Origin: Monarcha castaneiventris obscurior
Taxonomy: Eukaryota; Chordata; Aves; Passeriformes; Monarchidae
DNA length: 64,000 nucleotides
Reading direction: 5' to 3'
Assembly (NCBI GenBank): GCA_026261815.1
Contig: JAMPIT010000230.1
Coordinates: forward strand, 35,796,501-35,860,500
Shown here: in pieces, positions 38,801 to 48,377 of the stretch
Numbering within the stretch: the stretch's first letter is position 1
How the letters are laid out: every line of letters starts with the position of its first letter
The notes under the pieces: generated by a model
Seen by the model: the letters and a program-made list of their open reading frames with translations, nothing else
The model's database searches: none
Told to the model about the DNA's origin: nothing
Translations under genes and position numbers: made by a program

Positions 38801-41448
38801 GAAGAAATGGAAAAGGTAAAAACAATCCCAGAATCATGGTCATATAAATATGGTGAAAGACAATGCTTCAGGCTATAGGGAAAGGGAAAGCAAAGAAAAA
38901 GTCAAAGGGGTAGAAAAGCTGCAATGAATTCTTTGAGAAAGAGTTGCAAACACAGCACCAAAGGAAGCTCCTCCTGTTCCAGTTCTAGCAGAAATGTTGA
39001 ATGAAGAGATTGGCAATGAAACTTCATTACACCATGGATAAAGTTTCCCAAAGCATGTCTGTGCAACCAAAGAGGTTATTATATTATATAATGTTATATA
39101 ATTATACTGATACAGTACCTTGTGTGAACACTCTAGAAGTGAGCCTTTCTCTAATTTTGACTTATATTGCTCTGGAAAGGCTATTAATTGAACTGGAGAC
39201 AGCATTTTAATGGCGGGACAGGAGTTCACAGGTAGGGTTATGCCTGTGTAACTGTGTCTGTATGGTCGTATTGATGTGAAGGGTGAAACGTGTCTGTGTG
39301 GATAAAGTCTGAAATCTCTAGATGCCCTTCAGGCCATAGACATGATGCTCTTTAGCTTAGCAAGAAGTCACGTTTCAAAGACACCTTTTATGATGGTATG
39401 GGAACAGAACAAAACAACACAAGGTAATTTAACAACAACAAAAAAAGTCTTTTATAGGTACTCAGAAATGTTTAGGTTTCCTAAGCTTGTAATTCCATGT
39501 CAGCAATTGCTTGAATATGCTACATGGAGCTTTGGTGAACATGAATGTGAGAAAGGATAACAAAAAATTGTTATGTGTGAAGTTTTAGTCCATGGTGTGA
39601 ATACTTCTATAACCTTTGATACAATCTAAGAGTTCCCATGGCCTATATCAGGAAGAAAAAAAATAGACAATAATGTTCAAGAACTCTTGGAATTCAGGGC
39701 TCTCTAACACTGGAGTTTTTAATAACTTACACCTTTTTGTTTTATTTATTTACATGGGAAACGAAGAATACTTTATCACTCAATAAAGATGAAAAACTGT
39801 ATGATTCAGGTGTTAAATATAAGTACTGGTTAACAATCAGATGCATGTTCTATTCTTTGCTTTCATGTACTGGTCAGACAGAAAGAGAAGAAAAGAATTG
39901 CAATACACTGGTTTCCCGAGAATGCAGCATCAGGCATCTGTAAAAGTCCGAGTGATTCCATTGCTTCCTTTTGAAGGGCTCTAATAATAAGGCGGCCTAG
40001 GGAGAAAAATTGCAGTTGAAGACCATTGAAGTCTTGAACTGTAGTCAAGCCACAGAGTGAAATTACTGAGCCCTGAACACCTCTCCTGAGCCTTCTCTGT
40101 TGAGAAGAACCTTTGTTAGATGAGGAGGCAGAGGGTGAAAGACTCAATTGAAATCCTCACTAAATACATTTTCTAAGAAGTTAGGACATGTAGATTTTTT
40201 TCTTCACATGGATTTAGAAATTCACAGAATTGGAGCAGATGGGAAATCTATCATTTTTTAATAGAAAGAATAAACTAGAATATTACCAATTCAGCGTATG
40301 AGCAAGCAAAGCAGAATTTCTTGTACTAACCCATCTGAGCCAGAGATTCACTTACTGTGACACTGAGAAGTATTTGAAAGCATAGAAAGAAAGGACTGTA
40401 GGTGTAAATATTATTTATAAGGAGAGAAACCCTTTTATCTCAAATACTGGGAAAATCACCCTGTCCACATATTACTGAGTTCTTAAACAGCCCATTTGAT
40501 ACAATTGACTGACATCTTAAATGTCTTATTGCAGATCTGCATCTCCACATTGAGTGATTTTCCAGGGTATGTATTCCATGGTCAGTGTGTAACATTCTAG
40601 TGACCATATGATAAATACTGTTCTTTTTCATCTGTCTTTGATATTATCAATATTATCAAAGGCAGAGGCATAAACTGTGAGCATACACTATTAATAAGCT
40701 ATCCACAGAAGTTCTCCTATCTGACTATTTTGTTTCAAGACAGAGACACTCCGAGGTTCAGCATACACCACAAAAAGATCTCTTGGATAGCTGTGCAGGC
40801 AATACAGTTGAACAGACAAAAAGCAGCATCAGGAGGTGCACTCTGTGCTGGCAAACCAGTCTTTTAGACTGGCTTTTACTGGGCTATACCTGGTGTTATG
40901 CCAGCATAGGCATGTCATAACCTAACCATACTTCAGCTACGGATTTTCTCCAGCAGTGGAAATTGCCACTGGCCACTTAGTGGTGACAAATAAAAAGCAA
41001 ACACAAGTTTAAATGTCAAGTTTCACTTTCCTGCATGCTAGCAAAAGAAGAGAGGCAAAAGCAGCGCGTTTGCTGCTGTTTGACCTATCACTTCCAGGAA
41101 TCCATTTGTCTGGGTCATGTTGGCCCACATCTTTCATCTCTTCCAGAGCTCTTGACAACAGGAATGCCATCACCCTGGGATCTTTCCTATGGCAGTACTG
41201 TTTGATGATAGTCCATCTACTGCTTAGTCTAGTATAATCCCTCCACTATCTGAGCCTCTTCAGAACCCAAGTACTGCTGCCAATGAAAAGTGGTATGGAG
41301 AAATGGAAAGCTGATGATGATCAATAAAGCAAGAGTTCCTGTAAACTGAAAAACAGGCAGAAACAGGGAAGACATCTGAACTAGGGGAGCATGGACTGCC
41401 AGAAGAGAAAAAGTCAAAGAGTCTGGAATACAGTACTCCAGGGAACCT
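32813..41448. other. Intergenic sequence, no recognised gene
   Basis: No exon, RNA gene or well-preserved repeat is recognised. A perfect short hairpin (AAGGGCT-TT-AGCCCTT) lies near 34361-34376, and an A run occurs near 38314-38327. Open frames reach 175 codons (32703-33230, minus strand) but partly use the CpG patch and resemble nothing known to me. Confidence 0.55.
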
Positions 41449-41561
41449 AGATGGGGCTTTGAGCAACCTGGTCTAGTGGAAGGTGTCCCTGCCCACGGCA
41501 GGGGAGCTGGAACTAGGTGATCTTCAAGGTCCCTTCCAACCAAACCATTCTATGATTCTAC
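41449..41561 (+). mobile_element. CR1 LINE 3' tail, bird type
   Basis: The last about 113 bases of a CR1 element are clear. 'GGGGCTTTGAGCAACCTGGTCTAG' type sequence leads through 'GTGTCCCTGCCCACGGCAGGGGAGCTGGAACTAGGTGATCTTCAAGGTCCCTTCCAACCAAACC' type sequence to the terminal repeat ATTCTATGATTCTA. The copy is severely 5'-truncated, as most bird CR1 insertions are, and has no coding part. It is much better preserved than the CR1 at 20.3 kb, so it is younger. This motif is the strongest single sign that the source is a bird. Confidence 0.92.
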
Positions 41562-44500
41562 AAAGAAAAGCATAGCCAGCTACTGCAAAGACCAAAGGAA
41601 GCATAGGGACCACTGGAAGCACAGAGAGGCAGCATTCTGCAGAAAAGGAGATCAATCCATCAGGCACAAAAAAGAAGTGACAAAAAAGTCTAATGAGTTG
41701 CTATGGGTGAATTCTGAATGTGCACCTCTATTTATACTTTCAGTCTAATTCCAGATATCATTCTCTTTTTTTACAGGATGGAAAATGAAGATCAGAAATA
41801 CGGAGTCAATGCTAGACACACAGACAAGGGAAGCACCATATATCTCTCAGTCTTGATTGCTAAGTAATAGCTATAGATTGGGCAAACTGAGAAAGCAGTG
41901 AATCATTGTATCTTCAAGGTAAAGCAATTTTAAGACTCAATCTCATCACCTGGAAGTGAGGCAGAAGTCCCTGGAAATATATCTCGTGAAACTTCTTATG
42001 ATGCTGTGAAATTGAATTGATCTAAGCATTTCCAGTTTTTCAATTACCAAAACGAACCAGACCATACACTGGGAGATGCACAAAAGAAGCACAGTAGAGG
42101 CAGAAGATATGTACAGTTACATGCAGCTATACTTCTCTGCTTAAGCTTTTGGAATTAATTGCCAGCCGGTCTCCACATCTATAGGGGTTCAGCCAGGACT
42201 TTAACAAGGCAAAAGCATGAAACATTTCAGGTATTTCTGTCCACACTGGCAGTCTCCCAGCAAGGCCTTCAGGTCCCAGGACTGATCTCAAACAGAACCA
42301 AACCCAAGTGGTAATGACAATGAAACCTAAATGTTTCCTTCACAACTAAGTCCCCTTTTGTACTAGAATAAAAGGAGATGAAACAAGTCTTTTTCTGCTT
42401 GTGGACCCTTTCATTCTTCTGTAAGGAACTGAAAAAGATATAATTCTAAGGACTAAGAGCTGTATTGTGTGAGAAAATTACAGCACGGGAAGTTGGACAG
42501 CATTATTAAGTTACGGCAAGATAGTTGTGAGCGGGAAACCAGGGGTAAATTCACTACCTTATGTCACACAAATAAGCCGCTTGTGTTTTCTCTGTTACGT
42601 TTTGTCTCATTTGAATGAAGTTCCTTCCTCTTTTGGAAGAGTTTCTGTCTAGCTTTATTCAAACAGTTGTATCATAAGTCCTGAGCTTATTGTAACTTTT
42701 CCTTGCCACCTCACCTTTTACCACAGGGTCACACAGAAAGGACAAAGTGTGTCATCACAGGGCTGTGTGAGGTATCAGCACGTTTCTTGCTTTGCCGCTG
42801 TCACTTGCAAGCGTGACATTACCGGCAAGCTGACGTTAGGAGAGCCAAAGAGATGAGTATTTCTTTCTGCTCCCCACAAAAGGTCTGACGCAAAACTCAC
42901 TGGAATTGCTGGAAATATAAGGAGATTTGGCTCAGACACAAACAGACCAGTCAGAAATAATGCTGAAAATGTATTTGGAACTGAGATGGTACAAAAGGAC
43001 TAATCCGAGTCACCTTCCCTTAGCAGAAGACTCAGAGCAATTTGAACTGGCTACCTTCTGTTGTGAATTAAGCTCAAAGCCCCAAAGGCAACTCGATTCC
43101 AGTCATCTATCTTTGCAGCCTCCTCCAAACACAATCCAGAGGGAAAAGTGACTAATCCTATTCAGTTGCTACACTGAACTAGTGCCATCGATTAAAAAAG
43201 CTTGGGGCACAGGGAAAATGAATAATCTGGGTCAGTTTTCCTCTGCAAGTTCTTTGCAAAACTTGGCCAAGAAAATAAAAAAAAACCCCACAAACTAAGG
43301 AGACAGGAAGAGGAAGCACTGATAAGAAGGAAAGGTCACCCAAAAAAGTGCACACACTCTACAGGAAAGAAATAGAAGTAGATCAGTGATGTTTTGTTTT
43401 CCCAAGATGGGGTGAGATTGATTGGAGGTTGTTCTTCTTTTTGCTGAGAAAAGAATCATGTACTACATACACTCTCTTCCCATTTTTCCGTGTCTGTGCA
43501 GAGTTGAGAGGCCAAGCATGGAAACAAGGCAAGCTGCAAAAACACTTCTGGACACAGAAGTCGGCCTCTTGGCTCCCTCTCTCTCCAGTGCTCTGGGTAT
43601 GGCATGGCTAGCACAGGAGAACAGCCCATTGCTGATCCTAGCCATGACCGAGGAGGTGAGTCATAAAATGGGAGTTGCCACTGTAACAGCTGCTCAAGCG
43701 CTGACATTAGTAGGTGCTTTCAGCAAAAGCATTTTTGGGTAGGCTTCAAAGTAAATAACCGCTGCTACTGGTTATCATATTATTACTCTGAAAAGGGTTA
43801 CCGGGGATTGTGTGCTACAGAAAAGGTTAATCTACAGATAACCCCCTACCAAGATTATTAACATAATATAGCAAAAGCACCTGTGTGATTTTGTAGCAAT
43901 CTTTACATTTTCCCTGCCCCTTATTACAGAAGTGGAGGGCTTTCATTATTAGTATCAGTTGTCTCACTTGACTTTGCTGAAGGTTTCCTGTGATGACAGG
44001 AAAGGGCTGGAGTTTTGTTGGGGTTTTTTTGTTTTTTGTTCTTTGTGGGTTTTTTTGTGGTGAAAATGAACATTTTCTGTTTTAAAAGAGCTATTCCATA
44101 TAAGCAGTGAAATTTGTTAAGCCTGGTCACCTTGCTCTGTGTCCTCACATCTTTTGCATTTGTCACCTGACACATAGCACCATGCTGCCAGCCCCATTCT
44201 CCACAGCCCCCTGGGTCAGTTAGGAAAATGCTGACAGAGGGGCTCATCGCAGTTTTCAGGAGCTTAATTCTGACCCCGTTTCGTCAGTGAGGGGCATGAA
44301 GTAATCAGATCACCCACCTTTACCTAAATGCCAGTTTTCATTACATTTATGTGTCTTCAGGGCCATGGTCAATAGTGGAGATGCCACAGCTCCACAGTTA
44401 CTAGAAGGTAGGATGACCACAGCTTCCCAAGCATCATTCCCATAGGTCAAACTGGAAAGGTTGTCTCTGCTAACAAACTGCTTTTGGAAGACAGTTCACT

Positions 44501-44935
44501 GAGGCCTAATACATGGTACCACAGGTAATAAAGACTGAAGAGGAGGGTTAACAGAAAAAAAAGCCCCAAAATCAAAACCCACACACAAAGACCATTTAAG
44601 CGTGACACTGCAGTGGAATTCCTTCTGTTGTCAGGGTGACGGTCACAGTGTCACTGAGGTGTACATATCTAGCACACTGCACGGCTCAAACAGGAGAATA
44701 GGCAGCAAGTTTGGGGAGTGTAGGTAGATTGGGGATTGGCCCAGGGAAAATGAGGTGCTGCTGAGATGAGGAAAAGACTGTCCCTGCATGGATGTCCACT
44801 CTAGGGGTACCTCTGGCTCAAAAATGACAGGATATAAATGGTGAAAGATCAGTGCCATGACCAGATCCTTGTGTTGAGTCACAAAGTGTGAAGCTGCTGT
44901 CCCATGGAGGAAGGGCTCAGCATCCGCAGGCAGCC
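41562..44935. other. Intergenic sequence just upstream of the UBE2E1 CpG region
   Basis: No exon is recognised. The part at about 42490-42860 has more CpG and fewer simple repeats than its surroundings, with TGACGTTAG and GTGACATTAC type motifs, so it is a possible regulatory element, though unproven. T/G-rich homopolymer stretches occur near 44017-44056. A cluster of small palindromes lies at 44606-44656 (see findings). Confidence 0.5.
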
Positions 44936-45760
44936 CGGCTGACCGCTGACCCCAAAACAAGCCACGGCCACCCACTATCCGACCACAGCCTGAAGGCTCT
45001 CACCCCCCACTCCGCCCTTGCCAAGGGGCAGGCTCCTCCCGGGGGCCAGCTTCACAACACCGGTGCCCCCGGCGGGCAGGGTGCCGGGGAGCCCGAAGGC
45101 AGCACCCGGGCACGGCCGCTGGCCGCGGGGAGCCGGGAAGGCTTCCCGGCCGGACAGGCGCCCGCCGCCGGGGCCGTGTTGGCAGCCCGGGCACGGGCAG
45201 CGCCGGGCAGCGCCAGACGGGAAGCCCGGGCTCCAGGAGGAGCCGGCCCCGGCTGCCCCCGCTGCCCCCCGCGGTCGCCGCGAAGCGGAGATGTCCAGCC
45301 TGGGGATGTCCCCCCGCCCCCGTCCCCCGCCGCTCCTGCAGCTTCGGTTTTGTAATTGACCCCTCGGGATTCCCAAGGCGTCATGTCGTAACAGCGCCCT
45401 GTCGAGCCAGCAGTCCTGTGTGCCTGTGGATCACCTCGAGGTCCTCCCGTGGGAGGAAGGGTGACATACAAACTCCGATCCATTATCGCGGTGCGTGGTG
45501 GTGACAGTCCAGTGTATTTTCGGCCGCTGAAGATACCAAGTAACTCGATAGGCGATCCCTCGATAGGCTGTGGAAACTGGCGGCACCGAGCCAAATGTGC
45601 CCCGGGTGAGGTCGGTGGGAATGCTGGTCCCCATTGCCCCTTCACGAGTGGGTCCGGCACCTCCAGGAAGAGCCGCGGCTGCCCACCGGGGCTGCTCCCC
45701 GCTCCTGGGCCGGGGGTGGTGGGTCGCTCCAGCAAAATCACTTTTCTCCGATGGGTGGAC
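44936..45760. promoter_or_regulatory. CpG-rich upstream part of the UBE2E1 promoter region
   Basis: CpG and GC content rise sharply here. The stretch at about 45010-45350 is extremely GC-rich, and the part at 45400-45620 is CpG-rich but moderate in GC. It ends about 1.1 kb before the probable first exon. Open frames on both strands here, the longest at 45052-45741 on the minus strand, are explained by the scarcity of stop codons in GC-rich DNA and match no family I know. A divergent non-coding transcript from this region is possible. Confidence 0.55.
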
Positions 45761-46005
45761 AGGGAGCTAGAGATGGACAGCAGAGGTTTCGGAGATATGA
45801 GTAAATCGCCTGGCGATTACAACACGCTAGAGAATACAACACCCCTTTTCCCGCAGACGGGCTCCCCATCAGGGGACTGGGGGAAAAAAAAAAATCCCTA
45901 ATACTTTTATCTTTGGAAAATTGAAGGGTCTGTGTGTATGTGTCTGTGTGTTAGTGCTGTCGCTGCCGAGCCCAGAATTTTGTTTTCTCTCCCAGCATGC
46001 GTTGA

Positions 46006-46013
46006 TGACATCA
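46006..46013 (+). promoter_or_regulatory. CRE/ATF-like site TGACATCA
   Basis: This octamer differs by one base from the cAMP-response element TGACGTCA. Its reverse complement, TGATGTCA, occurs at 46040-46047 in the same CpG-rich region, making an inverted pair. CREB/ATF family binding is an inference from the motif. Confidence 0.4.
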
Positions 46014-46039
46014 CGAAGTGCCCCTTCTTTGTGTGTCAG

Positions 46040-46047
46040 TGATGTCA
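46040..46047 (-). promoter_or_regulatory. CRE/ATF-like site, inverted copy
   Basis: TGATGTCA on the + strand is the exact reverse complement of the octamer at 46006-46013, with 26 bases between the two. Confidence 0.4.
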
Positions 46048-46181
46048 CCAAATGCAGTGTGGGGGACAATGGAATCCTGAACTCCGGGCGAGGGCGAGTG
46101 GGAAGCGGCTGCTCCTGCTGCTGGTTCAGGGCTGAGCCGGGGGAGGGAAGGGAGGACACAGCTGCTGCTTTAGGGCTGAAA

Positions 46182-46361
46182 CAGGTGAGAGACGGGAAAG
46201 CTGCCGGGGATTCCTTTTGCCTGGATTGGTGGGGGCGAGTGGGCTTTGGGCTAGGCTCTCTTTTTTTTTTTTTTCTTTCTTTTTTTTTTGTTTCCTTATT
46301 GCTTTCAAACTGAGACAGGTGAGAAGTTGCTGCTGCTGCCGGAGGGACAAAGCAGGTGAGG
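46182..46361 (+). other. Three CAG|GTGAG donor-like sites in the promoter region
   Basis: CAG|GTGAG occurs three times, with the GT at 46185, 46319 and 46356. Each is a good 5' splice-site match. Around them the phrases GCTGAAACAG, ACTGAGACAG and GTTGAAACAG, with CTGCTGC runs, look like degenerate duplications. The sites could end alternative non-coding first exons of UBE2E1, or could act as CAGGTG E-boxes. I cannot tell which without transcript data. Confidence 0.35.
46261..46289 (+). repeat. T-rich homopolymer tract
   Basis: Fourteen T, a C, three T, a C and ten T form a pyrimidine tract in the middle of the promoter region. Confidence 0.9.
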
Positions 46362-46843
46362 CAGGGGAGAAGCTTTGGGGTTGAAACAGTTGTGAGAATA
46401 GGAGGAAAAGCAAGCAGCCCCCGCGCCGAGCCTAATACCCCCCTCTGAGCCTTAAAAAAGCAGTCCCGGGAGCTGCCCCTCTCCCAGCCACCTGCTTCCA
46501 CCGTGTCCCCGCGGGGCTCTCGCACGGAAGCAGCAGCGGAGCCGGGGAGGGAGCCCGTCCCTCTCCCCCGCGACACCCCTGCGGGTTACTTTTCAGAGGG
46601 TCTCCATTAAAAACTCACGTCCCCCTCCGTGTGCCCCTTTCTTCCCTCCCCGGGGGGGAGGGAAAGAGGGGGCCCGTGGCTGCCGGGATCCCCCTCCCTC
46701 CCCGGAGCGGGGGCTCCGCCGCCCGCCCCCGCTGGCCCCCGCTCCGCGCCGGTGGCGCCCCGGCCCCGCCGCCCCCCAGCCCCGCTCGGCGGTGGGGGAG
46801 GCAGCCAGGGAAGCCATTGCCTGTTTAATAGTTGCTGTTGCAG

Positions 46844-46928
46844 CACTTCCGCTTCTCTCCCAGCGAGAGAGACACGAGTGGCCAGGCCCAGCCGCACCGA
46901 GGAGGAGCAGCCAGACACAAAGGGAGAG
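46844..46928 (+). other. UBE2E1 probable non-coding exon 1
   Basis: A good donor, GAG|GTAGGG, ends this segment at 46928. The sequence before it contains an ETS-type ACTTCCG motif (46845-46851) and no ATG. Joined to exon 2 at 48199, it gives a 5' UTR with no upstream start codon. The 5' limit is unknown. The position chosen follows TTGTTGCAG-like sequence (46835-46843), which could itself be a splice acceptor, in which case this would be an internal UTR exon fed by the donor-like sites upstream. The exon is inferred from splice signals and position in the CpG island, not from homology. Confidence 0.5.
46845..46851 (+). promoter_or_regulatory. ETS-type site ACTTCCG
   Basis: This is the reverse complement of CGGAAGT, the core bound by GABPA/ETS factors at many CpG-island promoters. 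It lies at the likely start of the first exon, as such sites commonly do. Confidence 0.4.
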
Positions 46929-48198
46929 GTAGGGGGACGGGGCACCCCCCGCCGCCCTCCCCGGGGGCAGGGGCGAGGGGCAGGGCCGGCCGCGGCCCGG
47001 CGATGGGGCGGCAGCCGGCGGGGCAGGGGGGTCGCGCCCGGGGCTGTCAGGTACCGCTGTCCCCCGGCCCTGCGGGCCCGCGGCCGGGGCAGCACGGCCG
47101 GGCCCCCTCCGGCTGTCGCCCGGCGGGGGTAGGGGAGCTCCCCGGGGGCCCGTGGCCCTGAGAGGGAGGCGGCCGTGTGCCGCCCCCCCGGGCCCGCGGC
47201 TGCCCCCCTCGCCCTTCCCCCGAACTCTCCCGGGGTGCCCTGCCAGCCCCCCCATCCCTCCCGACAGCTTCTCGCCCCTCTCGGGTGCGGACCTGCCCTC
47301 GGTAGCCCGCCGTGCTCGCCCTCCCCTCCCGTGCCCCCGGGGTGCCCGCATGGACCGGGGCTGCCTCCCTCCGGCCCCCGCTGCCCCCCTCCCTGACACC
47401 GGCCTCCCCGGGCCCTCCGCTCCCGACCCTCGTAGGCCCTGGCTCTCCTTACCCCCAAGCCCCCCCGGCACAGACCCTCGGCTCCCTTCCCCCTCGCTTG
47501 GCACATGCCCCTCGCTGCAGTGGGCCTCGGTGGGTCCCACCACTGCACCCCACTCCCTGCGTAGCCCTTCCCCTTGGTTTGCTCCCTTCCTGCCCGTCTC
47601 CCCTCACGGCTTCCAACACCCGATCCCACAGACAGGGTTTATCCAGCAGGCAGGGCTTTCCCCACCACAGGTCGCACATCTGCCAGGGTCTTCCCTGTGT
47701 TGCCAGTGATGCCCCACTTCCATTTTAGAACTGGCGACCGTCACCCCCCCAGCCCCATCCCTTCCTGCCCTCCCCCACGTGCCTCCCGGGAACCCAAGGG
47801 ACCGGAGCTGTTCCATTTTTATCTCCTACACCCCTAGGCTCGATAGTGGTGGGTGGTGATCGCTCTTCTTGTGTGTGCAGTTTGGGGGAGATTAGAAAGA
47901 ATTGCTTTGAGCTTCCCTGATCCTCGCAGTCGTCCTCGTTGCAGTCTCCTCTCATTTCGCACTTGCTTTCTGAGAGGAAGCTTTTAAAGTCCCTTTCCCC
48001 CTGCTCCTCGGTGTTACTAGTGCAGGGGAAGCTGCTGCTCCTCCTGATATGGCTGTAGGGCCTAGAGAGGAGAGGGAGACACGAGGATCCTTTAAAAGGA
48101 GCATGACCCAAACACAGAGCGAGATTGTCAGCAGCCTTTCTCTGTGTGTGTTTGTGTTCACTGTTTGTTCCCCACGCCCCATGGTGTCTCCTCTCCAG
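46929..48198 (+). other. UBE2E1 intron 1
   Basis: This 1,270-base interval runs from the donor GTAGGG to the acceptor CTCCTCTCCAG. Its first half lies in the CpG island and holds a strong G-quadruplex motif on the transcribed-sense strand at 46963-46985. The second half becomes ordinary. No other coding sequence is seen. Confidence 0.5.
46963..46985 (+). promoter_or_regulatory. G-quadruplex motif at the start of intron 1
   Basis: Four runs of five, four, four and three G are separated by loops of two, three and two bases (CA, CGA, CA). That is a textbook intramolecular quadruplex pattern with short loops. It begins 34 bases after the exon 1 donor on the coding strand, so it could form in the nascent RNA as well as in DNA. 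Confidence 0.6.
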
Positions 48199-48225
48199 GT
48201 TGGGGTGTGTGGTGGGGGGGTCGCT
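48199..48225 (+). other. UBE2E1 exon 2, 5' UTR part
   Basis: These are 27 bases between the acceptor CTCCTCTCCAG (ending 48198) and the start codon. They contain no ATG. G at -3 of the start gives an adequate initiation context. Confidence 0.75.
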
Positions 48226-48377
48226 ATGTCGGATGACGATTCGAGGGCCAGCACCAGCTCCTCCTCATCTTCATCCTCCAACCAACAGACAGAGAAAGAG
48301 GCAAGCACGCCTAAGAAGAAGGAAAGCAAAGTCAGCATGAGTAAAAACTCTAAACTGCTATCTACCAGTGCCAAGAG
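48226..48377 (+). CDS. UBE2E1: UBE2E1 exon 2, ubiquitin-conjugating enzyme E2 E1, N-terminal extension
   Basis: This exon encodes residues 1-50 and two bases of codon 51 of UBE2E1 (UbcH6), an E2 that accepts ubiquitin from E1 and passes it to substrates with RING E3 ligases. The product starts MSDDDSRAST, has eight consecutive Ser, then a Lys/Glu-rich stretch (TPKKKESKVSMSKNSK) and ends LLSTSAK. This is the disordered N-terminal extension that sets the UBE2E group apart from core-only E2s; it is not catalytic. It matches human UBE2E1 as I recall it, apart from Ala-Ser for Thr-Asn near residues 26-27. The paralogues UBE2E2 and UBE2E3 start differently, so the assignment is firm. The ATG at 48226 is chosen because it gives the family N-terminus exactly; the upstream in-frame ATG at 48049 lies before the acceptor. 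The exon ends AAGAG|GTGAGG. Confidence 0.97.

Larger units (their letters stand above)
46440..47500. promoter_or_regulatory. CpG island over the UBE2E1 first exon
   Basis: This is about 1 kb of very GC- and CpG-rich DNA with many C and G runs, spanning the presumed transcription start. It carries no convincing TATA box, as expected for a broad housekeeping promoter. Long open frames on both strands (46593-47543, 46607-47629, 47152-47709) are low-complexity Pro/Gly/Ala/Arg strings produced by composition. Confidence 0.8.

Noticed and set aside
45052..45741. Open frame of 229 codons on the minus strand upstream of UBE2E1
   Set aside because: It spans GC-rich promoter DNA and resembles no protein I know. 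A divergent non-coding transcript is possible but is not supported by sequence alone.
46593..47629. Open frames of 316 and 340 codons on the minus strand
   Set aside because: They lie in the CpG island, overlap each other in different frames and encode Gly/Arg/Pro/Ala low-complexity strings. GC-rich DNA lacks stop codons, and no domain is recognisable.
47152..47728. Open frames of 185 and 138 codons on the + strand after exon 1
   Set aside because: They are Pro/Ser-rich composition artefacts in intron 1, overlap each other and have no family resemblance.
48049..48225. N-terminal extension of UBE2E1 from the in-frame ATG at 48049
   Set aside because: A clear acceptor ends at 48198, and the known family N-terminus starts exactly at 48226.
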